From DATGKD01 sp035294855 (GTDB lineage Bacteria; Actinomycetota; Acidimicrobiia; Acidimicrobiales; UBA8190): 6,394 bases of DNA. Below the pieces are notes generated by a model. It had not been told where the DNA came from. It ran no database searches and worked only from the letters and a program-made list of their open reading frames with translations. Both the position numbers and the translations under genes were made by a program. The stretch is from assembly GCA_035294855.1 (NCBI GenBank), contig DATGKD010000051.1, positions 1-6,394 on the forward strand. The letters run 5' to 3'. Numbering within the stretch: position 1 is the stretch's first letter; each line of letters starts with the position of its first letter. Shown here piece by piece: positions 1 to 4,666 of the stretch.

Positions 1-2098
1 AGTTGGGGTCCTGGTCGACCACCCGTGAGGCGGTGTCGGCGATGCTGTGGAGAGAAGCCAGGGCCGCGCTCGCGCTGACCCCATTGCGGAGGCGGACCGC
101 GACCAGTCCCGGGCCGTTCTGGTTGGGGTCGGGGCTCGTGAGTGCCTGGCGCATGGCCAGCGGTTCGATGCCCTGGGGGACCATCACCCCGGTGCCCATC
201 GAGACGTGCAGGCTGCCCGCGTTCCCGATGGCGGGAAAGGTCGCCGTGCCCACGACGCGCATCGTGGTGGGGGGGACGTACACCGGGGCGTCCTGTGGCG
301 ATCCGTAGCTCAGGACGACGGTGTCGCCGAGGTGCTTGTGCAACTGCGCGAGAGTCGCCCCGCCCAGCACGACCTGACCGAGGCCCTCCACCGCGTGGCC
401 CGACAAGATGGGAGGGCTGAACGCGGCGTGCGTCGGGACGAGCAGGATCGGGACCGTCTGACCGTCGATCTCGGCGTCGGCGAAGTTGAACCCCGTCCAG
501 CTGGCGACGTACTTGTCTTTGCTCAGGAGGTTCCTGGCCACGGGGGGCACGTTATTGCCGCTTCCCGCCGTCTCGATGGCGTAACTCCAGTTCCAACCGT
601 AGAGACTCGGTCGGGACACCAGGGTGGAGAGGCCGTTGCCGAAGGTGATCGTGGTGACGACGACCGCCACCGCCAGGACCGCACCGAGAAGGGCCGAGCC
701 CACGGGCACGGCGTCCTCGCCGCGGCCGCGTTCCACCGCGAAGCGGATTCCCGCGATCGATGCCGGTGGCAGCCCCAGGCGTGCCGCCGCGCTCACGAGG
801 CGCGAGGACTCCTGCGTCGGCGAGACGGTCGGACGAGACCCTCGCGCACGGACGGCCAGGAAGGTCAGGCCGACGGCGATCGCCGTCAGGGTCACAACGA
901 AGAGCGCGTAGCCCGCTCCGAGCACGAGCCAGTCGAACGTGAAGCCGGGCGAGGGGTCGACCTGGCGCGCGACACCGAGCGGGGCCGCCGGCGACAGCAA
1001 GACGCACAGCGCGGCGGCGAGGAACGAACCGGCGAGGATGGCGCCCAGGATTCCCGTCAGCGCGTCCGTGGCGAGCATCGCCGGACCCGCGCCCAGGGCC
1101 CGCAGCACCTCGAGGTCCTTGCGGTTGGTCCGTATCGCGCGGCTGATGGCCTGACCGGCGATGAGAAGGGCAGCGAGACCGGCAATGGCCCCGAACACCC
1201 CGAGCGCGATCGACTCGGGCTTGGTGGCCCGCTCGACTTGTGCTTCGCCGACGGAGGTGACATGGAAGTTGTAGAAGGAGCCCGGAGGCAGCAGCGAGAT
1301 CAGTTCCTTCTCGACCGCGGAGACGTCGCGCGCCCCGTGGTCCAGGCGCAGGTAGTACGTGGCGTAACCGGCGTCGGAGGCAGCGGTCAGCCGGCCGGTC
1401 AGCGCGGGGGTGAAGATCATGAACGTCGGGTAGGCGTCGACCTCGTCGTGGACCACGGCGGTGTCGAGGGCGACGACCCCGACCAGCTTCGCCCGGAAGC
1501 GGAAGGCGGGCGGGCCGGGCGGCAACCCGACCCCTGAGACCGAAACCGCGGCGAGGGTGAAGGCGCTGAAATTCACCTCCTGGCCCACGTGCCAGTGGAG
1601 CAGCCGCAGGGCCTGCGCGGTCACGGCGAACTCGTCGGGGCGGGCGGGATCGGGCACTCTCCCCTCGTCGGCGATCACGCGGTCCTGGGAGTAGAAGAGG
1701 CCGCCGATGGGGGCGATCTCGTTCACCTCGTTGTTCTGCAGGGCGGCGGGCAGGTAGGGCTGCCCGTTGGGGCCATCGGGGGGAGCAAAGACCTGCCCGG
1801 CGGCGGCGACGCCTGTGACGTGGGCCAGGTGGGCGATCCGGCCGGTGAACGCCGACGAATACAGGTTGGCCGGTGGCGCGCCGCCCGACAGGTAGGCCTG
1901 GAACTCGAGATCGGAGGAATGGGCGGCGGACAGGTAGCGGGGGAACGTCGACTGGGTGCGCCGTGCGCCTGCCACCGACGCCATCGCCAGCCCCCCGACC
2001 AAGCCCACGAGGAGCGCGACGGCGAGGTAGCCCCCCAGGCGGCGCCGCAGGCTGGCGGTGAAGCGGTACCAGGTGAAGCGGAACAGCTGACTGTTCAT
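1..2098 (-). CDS. ABC transporter permease, FtsX/MacB type (3' end cut by window edge)
   Basis: Inner-membrane permease of the FtsX-like family. Such proteins work with a separate ATP-binding subunit in export, lipoprotein or peptide handling, or signalling; the substrate here is unknown. The open frame gives 699 residues with no stop before the left edge. Visible layout: a basic N-terminus, a first membrane helix at about 21-44, a large extracytoplasmic domain at about 45-295 (MacB-periplasmic-like), a three-helix FtsX domain at about 297-320, 344-370 and 388-416, a cytoplasmic linker, a fifth helix at about 466-488, and a second extracytoplasmic domain from 489. The phrases ISRAIRTNRKDLEVLRALGA (318-337) and VVLGGATLAQLHKHLGDTV (576-594) are typical of the family. 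The second FtsX domain must lie beyond the edge. ATG at 2098 is the start because an in-frame TGA lies two codons upstream; the Shine-Dalgarno match (GAGG) is too close to the ATG to be convincing. No ABC ATPase is visible next to it. Family assignment is secure; function is not. Confidence 0.9.
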   Translation of the reverse strand, partial: MNSQLFRFTWYRFTASLRRRLGGYLAVALLVGLVGGLAMASVAGARRTQSTFPRYLSAAHSSDLEFQAYLSGGAPPANLYSSAFTGRIAHLAHVTGVAAAGQVFAPPDGPNGQPYLPAALQNNEVNEIAPIGGLFYSQDRVIADEGRVPDPARPDEFAVTAQALRLLHWHVGQEVNFSAFTLAAVSVSGVGLPPGPPAFRFRAKLVGVVALDTAVVHDEVDAYPTFMIFTPALTGRLTAASDAGYATYYLRLDHGARDVSAVEKELISLLPPGSFYNFHVTSVGEAQVERATKPESIALGVFGAIAGLAALLIAGQAISRAIRTNRKDLEVLRALGAGPAMLATDALTGILGAILAGSFLAAALCVLLSPAAPLGVARQVDPSPGFTFDWLVLGAGYALFVVTLTAIAVGLTFLAVRARGSRPTVSPTQESSRLVSAAARLGLPPASIAGIRFAVERGRGEDAVPVGSALLGAVLAVAVVVTTITFGNGLSTLVSRPSLYGWNWSYAIETAGSGNNVPPVARNLLSKDKYVASWTGFNFADAEIDGQTVPILLVPTHAAFSPPILSGHAVEGLGQVVLGGATLAQLHKHLGDTVVLSYGSPQDAPVYVPPTTMRVVGTATFPAIGNAGSLHVSMGTGVMVPQGIEPLAMRQALTSPDPNQNGPGLVAVRLRNGVSASAALASLHSIADTASRVVDQDPN

Positions 2099-2290
2099 GC
2101 CTCAGCAACTTCGGCATGTCCCGAAGCCAGCCGCATCGCTACCCCCTGTCCCGCGCACGGACGAGCGAACCCGAGTCTTGCGTCAATCCTCGGGAGAAGC
2201 GGCAGGCGGGACAAGGTGGTCAGCCGGTGTCCCCTCGGCGTGCCTGCACGAACCCTGGCCTGGGCCGTTCGCCTGACGAATCCCGCGGGG
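2099..2290. other. Intergenic gap between ATPase and permease
   Basis: No convincing gene lies in these 192 bases on either strand. A CCCGCGGG palindrome follows the ATPase stop (2282-2289) but has no loop or T-tract, so it is not called a terminator. On the minus strand a lone TTGACG (2186-2181) resembles a -35 box, but no acceptable -10 lies 16-18 bases downstream. A small inverted repeat lies next to the permease start and is listed separately. The gap is long enough for the permease to have its own promoter, which I cannot place. Confidence 0.5.
2109..2126 (-). promoter_or_regulatory. Small inverted repeat just upstream of the permease start
   Basis: Two perfect 6-base arms, CTTCGG and CCGAAG, flank a 6-base spacer, 10 to 27 bases before the permease ATG. 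In RNA this would be a short hairpin covering the position where a normal ribosome binding site would begin; in DNA it could be an operator. Six-base arms arise by chance fairly often in G+C-rich DNA, so the role is uncertain. Confidence 0.3.
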
Positions 2291-3418
2291 TCACACCCCT
2301 CGCAGCCACTCGGCGAAGAAAGGATCGCCCACCGTCAGCGTCTCCCCACGCTCGACGATCAGCTCGTCCTCGAGGAGCGCCTGGACCGCCCGGCGGACAC
2401 CGGGAGGCCCCGCGTACGCCACCTCGCGGGCGAACTCCGCGGCATAGGGCTGTTCGAGCGCGCGCGCCCGAGCGATCCCGACGAGCACGGCGCGCTGACC
2501 GCGGGTGACCCGGGCCAGGCGGTCTGTGAAGTTTGCTTCCTCAAGGCGGAGGACCGTGTCGAGCGCACGCTCGACCTCGGCAATGCTGATGCGGCGACCT
2601 GATTGCTCAAAAGCTTGGTAGGCGAGCCGTTGGATGTCGTTGGGCACCGGGCCGCCGATGGCGACGACCCGGGGCGCGCATCCCGGCGACATGGGCTTTC
2701 CGCCCTCGTTCGCACGACGCTCGAGATACCGCTCCATGACCGGTGGGTCGATGGAGCGGAGGGCGATGCGCTCCGCCATGCCGTAGAGCGGAGCGCCCTG
2801 GACGCTGACGAGCGCCTCCATGAGGTGCTCGCGGGAACCGGCCACGACCAACGACACGCCGGGGTGTTCGTCGGCGAGGCCCTTGAGGGCGGGCGCGATC
2901 CCGCCGCCGAGATCCCCGACCGCTTGGAACTCGTCCAGGATCAGCACAGCCGGTCGGTCGCCGGTGGCGCTCGCCAGTTGGCGGTAGACGTCGGCGAGCA
3001 CGTCGACGCCATCGCGCTCGGCGAGCGACGGGGAGAACGAAAACGTGGGGTGTCCGGATTCGTCGAAGGACACCGCCGGATGCACGCGCAGGCGGCCGAG
3101 CACCTCGGGGAGGGCGTGCGTCGCCCTGCGTGCACGGGATCCCGACGCGCCGTGCAGGCCGGCGACGAGCCGCTCCGCGAAAGCGCCCAACGTCGGACAG
3201 CGCATCAGGTTCACCTGCACGACGGCCGCCCGGGGTCGCCGCCGCTCGAGCCGGTCGACAGCTTCCAGGATGAGCGACGTCTTGCCGTAGCGGCGGGGAG
3301 CGGTCACCACCACGTTGACGCCGTTCGTCATCCGGCTGAGCAGCGCGGCGAGCTCCTCGTCACGTCCCGTGAAGCGGTCGCCCGTGACCGGGCTGCCATA
3401 GCTGTAGGGGTTCTGCAC
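2291..3418 (-). CDS. Stand-alone P-loop ATPase with C-terminal winged helix (COG1672-like, MNS/STAND class)
   Basis: A 375-residue predicted ATPase of the 'archaeal-type ATPase' group (COG1672, related to Pfam ATPase_2), probably cytoplasmic. The N-terminus, NPYSYGSPVTG then FTGRDEEL (about 3-23), is the family's typical lead-in. Walker A is APRRYGKTS (40-48), Walker B is VLILDEF (158-164), and a sensor-like VVAGSRE follows (191-197). GGPVPNDIQRLAYQAF (255-270) matches the family's conserved GG-P helix region. The last 75 residues look like a winged helix and end with GDPFFAEWLR (364-373), a typical tail of these proteins. The biological role of most bacterial members is unknown; signalling, defence and regulatory roles have been suggested for STAND ATPases generally. 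The start is GTG at 3418, with an in-frame TAA four codons upstream and no Shine-Dalgarno sequence. A consensus -10 box ends 8 bases before the GTG, so a leaderless transcript is likely. Neither neighbour is an obvious partner. Family call is strong; cellular role is open. Confidence 0.9.
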   Translation of the reverse strand: MQNPYSYGSPVTGDRFTGRDEELAALLSRMTNGVNVVVTAPRRYGKTSLILEAVDRLERRRPRAAVVQVNLMRCPTLGAFAERLVAGLHGASGSRARRATHALPEVLGRLRVHPAVSFDESGHPTFSFSPSLAERDGVDVLADVYRQLASATGDRPAVLILDEFQAVGDLGGGIAPALKGLADEHPGVSLVVAGSREHLMEALVSVQGAPLYGMAERIALRSIDPPVMERYLERRANEGGKPMSPGCAPRVVAIGGPVPNDIQRLAYQAFEQSGRRISIAEVERALDTVLRLEEANFTDRLARVTRGQRAVLVGIARARALEQPYAAEFAREVAYAGPPGVRRAVQALLEDELIVERGETLTVGDPFFAEWLRGV

Positions 3419-3423
3419 CAGGA

Positions 3424-3449
3424 CGCATTATACAACTCTGTATAATGCG
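3424..3449. promoter_or_regulatory. Perfect A+T-rich palindrome (operator-like) at the ATPase start
   Basis: The left arm CGCATTATACA (3424-3434) and right arm TGTATAATGCG (3439-3449) are exact reverse complements, separated by ACTC. The arms are A+T-rich in an otherwise G+C-rich window. Each arm contains TATAAT reading away from the centre, so the element holds a consensus -10 on each strand. It lies 5 bases upstream of the ATPase GTG and 37 bases after the acyl-CoA dehydrogenase stop. The likeliest reading is an operator for a dimeric regulator fused to a promoter core. An RNA hairpin is possible, but neither side has a T-tract, so an ordinary terminator is unlikely. Confidence 0.8.
3427..3432 (-). 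promoter_or_regulatory. -10 box of the ATPase promoter (leaderless transcript predicted)
   Basis: On the minus strand positions 3432-3427 read TATAAT, a perfect -10 hexamer. Transcription would start about 7 bases on, near 3420, within a few bases of the GTG at 3418, leaving almost no 5' leader. This explains the absence of a ribosome binding site. The -35 side is weak: the best match is TTGCGA (3458-3453) at a 20-base spacing, which suggests activator dependence or a promoter relying mainly on its -10. Confidence 0.6.
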
Positions 3450-3486
3450 AGATCGCAACATGGCCGCCGCAGGGGACGACGGCCCC

Positions 3487-4650
3487 TCAGTAGGACTTCG
3501 GCAACTCCAGGGAGTGCTGGGCGACGAAGTTGAGGATCATCTCCCGGCTGACGGGCGCCGTCCGGAGCAGGCGGGTCATGCCCCACATGTCGGCCAGGCC
3601 GTACTCCGACGACAGACCGTTGCCCCCATGGGTCTGGATGGCCTGGTCGAGGGCGGCCAGCGCTGCTTCCGCGGCGGCGTACTTGGCCATGTTGGCCGTC
3701 TCGCCTGCGACGGCGGAGTCGGCGCCCGAGTCGTAGGCCCACGCCGCCTTCTGGCACATGAGGCGTGCCAGCTCCACCTCGATCTTCGCCTTGGCGAGGG
3801 GATGGGCGAGTCCCTGGTGGCGCCCGATGGGCGTGCCCCACACGGCCCGCTCACGCGCGTACGAGGCCGCCTTGTCGAGCGCGTAGCGGCCGAGGCCGTT
3901 CGCCATGGCGGCGGACATGATCCGCTCGGGGTTGAGCCCCAAGAAGACCTGGCGCAACCCGTCGCCTTCGGTTCCCACGAGACGGTCGGCGGGGACCTCG
4001 ACGTCGTCGAAGAACAACGTGAACTGCTTTTCGGGGGCGACGATCTCCACCGGGATGAGCGTCTTGTCGAGCCCGGGCGCGTCGAGGTCCACGACGAGCA
4101 AGGACAACTGCGCCCGACCGCTGTCGGGATCGGTCCCGGTGCGGGTGACCACCAGCGCCGACTCCGACTCGTCGGCGCCCGAGATGTAGTACTTGGTGCC
4201 CCGGAGCCGGTACACGTCGCCGTCGCGCGTCGCCGTGGTGCTCAAGTTGTGGGAGTTGGAGCCGGCGTCGGGCTCGGTGATGGCGAACGCCATCTTGAGC
4301 GTGCCGTCGCCGAAGCGCGGCAGCCACCTCTTCTTCTGCTCCTCGCTGCCGAAGCGGGCGATGATCGTGGCGCAGATCGCCGGGGAGACGACGAGCAGCA
4401 GCAGCGGGCAACCGTGCGCGGCGAGCTCCTCGCCCACGATGGCCAGCTCGCTGATGCCCATGCCCCCGCCGCCGTATTCGGCCGGCACGTTCACGCCGAG
4501 GTAGCCGCTCGCGGCGAGCTCGTCCCACATCTCGGTGGTGTGCCCCCTGGCCCGGGCGCGCTCGACGTAGTAGTCGTGGCCGTACTTGGACGCGATGGCA
4601 CCCACGGCGTCGCGCAGCATGCGTTGTTCGTCGGTCTCGGTGAAGTCCAC
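3487..4650 (-). CDS. Acyl-CoA dehydrogenase (FAD-dependent, FadE-like)
   Basis: This cytoplasmic flavoenzyme introduces an alpha,beta double bond into an acyl-CoA and passes electrons to electron-transfer flavoprotein. At 387 residues it has the normal length of the family. The N-terminal helical domain is about 1-118; the middle beta domain opens with AFAITEPDAGSN (121-132), the flavin/substrate signature, and continues with GTKYYISGADES (151-162); the C-terminal helical domain includes ERAVWGTPIGRHQG (267-280) and QTHGGNGLSSEYG (339-351). The C-terminal site where medium- and short-chain enzymes carry the catalytic Glu (usual EGT-x-E) reads APVSREM (365-371) here. The probable base is instead Glu242 in LNPERI, the position used by isovaleryl-CoA and long-chain dehydrogenases; this rests on alignment by eye. 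The start is GTG at 4650 behind a strong GGGAGGAG. It follows the AtuA-family gene by 16 bases, so one operon is likely, and a branched or terpenoid acyl-CoA substrate is plausible but unproven. Confidence 0.93.
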   Translation of the reverse strand: MDFTETDEQRMLRDAVGAIASKYGHDYYVERARARGHTTEMWDELAASGYLGVNVPAEYGGGGMGISELAIVGEELAAHGCPLLLLVVSPAICATIIARFGSEEQKKRWLPRFGDGTLKMAFAITEPDAGSNSHNLSTTATRDGDVYRLRGTKYYISGADESESALVVTRTGTDPDSGRAQLSLLVVDLDAPGLDKTLIPVEIVAPEKQFTLFFDDVEVPADRLVGTEGDGLRQVFLGLNPERIMSAAMANGLGRYALDKAASYARERAVWGTPIGRHQGLAHPLAKAKIEVELARLMCQKAAWAYDSGADSAVAGETANMAKYAAAEAALAALDQAIQTHGGNGLSSEYGLADMWGMTRLLRTAPVSREMILNFVAQHSLELPKSY

Positions 4651-4652
4651 CG

Positions 4653-4660
4653 CTCCTCCC
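4653..4660 (-). promoter_or_regulatory. Shine-Dalgarno sequence of the acyl-CoA dehydrogenase
   Basis: On the minus strand GGGAGGAG lies just before the GTG at 4650, inside the 16-base gap after the AtuA-family stop. It fixes GTG as the start and supports translation from a shared mRNA. It contrasts with the ATPase gene, which has no such sequence. Confidence 0.75.
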
Positions 4661-4666
4661 GTTCCC

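Noticed and set aside
47..1537. Long plus-strand open frame opposite the permease
   Set aside because: Its translation is rich in Arg, Gly and Asp, with no recognisable domain, while the opposite strand encodes a clear membrane permease. It is a by-product of high G+C codon use.
552..2117. 521-codon minus-strand open frame overlapping the permease in another frame
   Set aside because: Its product is dominated by Arg, Pro and Gly with no membrane helices or motifs. The frame starting at 2098 gives a coherent FtsX permease instead.
2181..2186. TTGACG on the minus strand as a -35 box for the permease
   Set aside because: The hexamer 17 bases downstream is CGTCCG, and no acceptable -10 lies at 16-18 base spacing.
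3424..3449. Palindrome as a dif/Xer recombination site
   Set aside because: dif-like sites have imperfect 11-base arms around a 6-base centre. This element has perfectly symmetric arms, a 4-base centre and a promoter-like position.
3424..3449. Palindrome as an intrinsic terminator for the AtuA/dehydrogenase operon
   Set aside because: The stem is A+T-rich and is followed by GTCC rather than a run of T, and the next gene starts within 6 bases. A weak termination role cannot be excluded, but an operator fits better.
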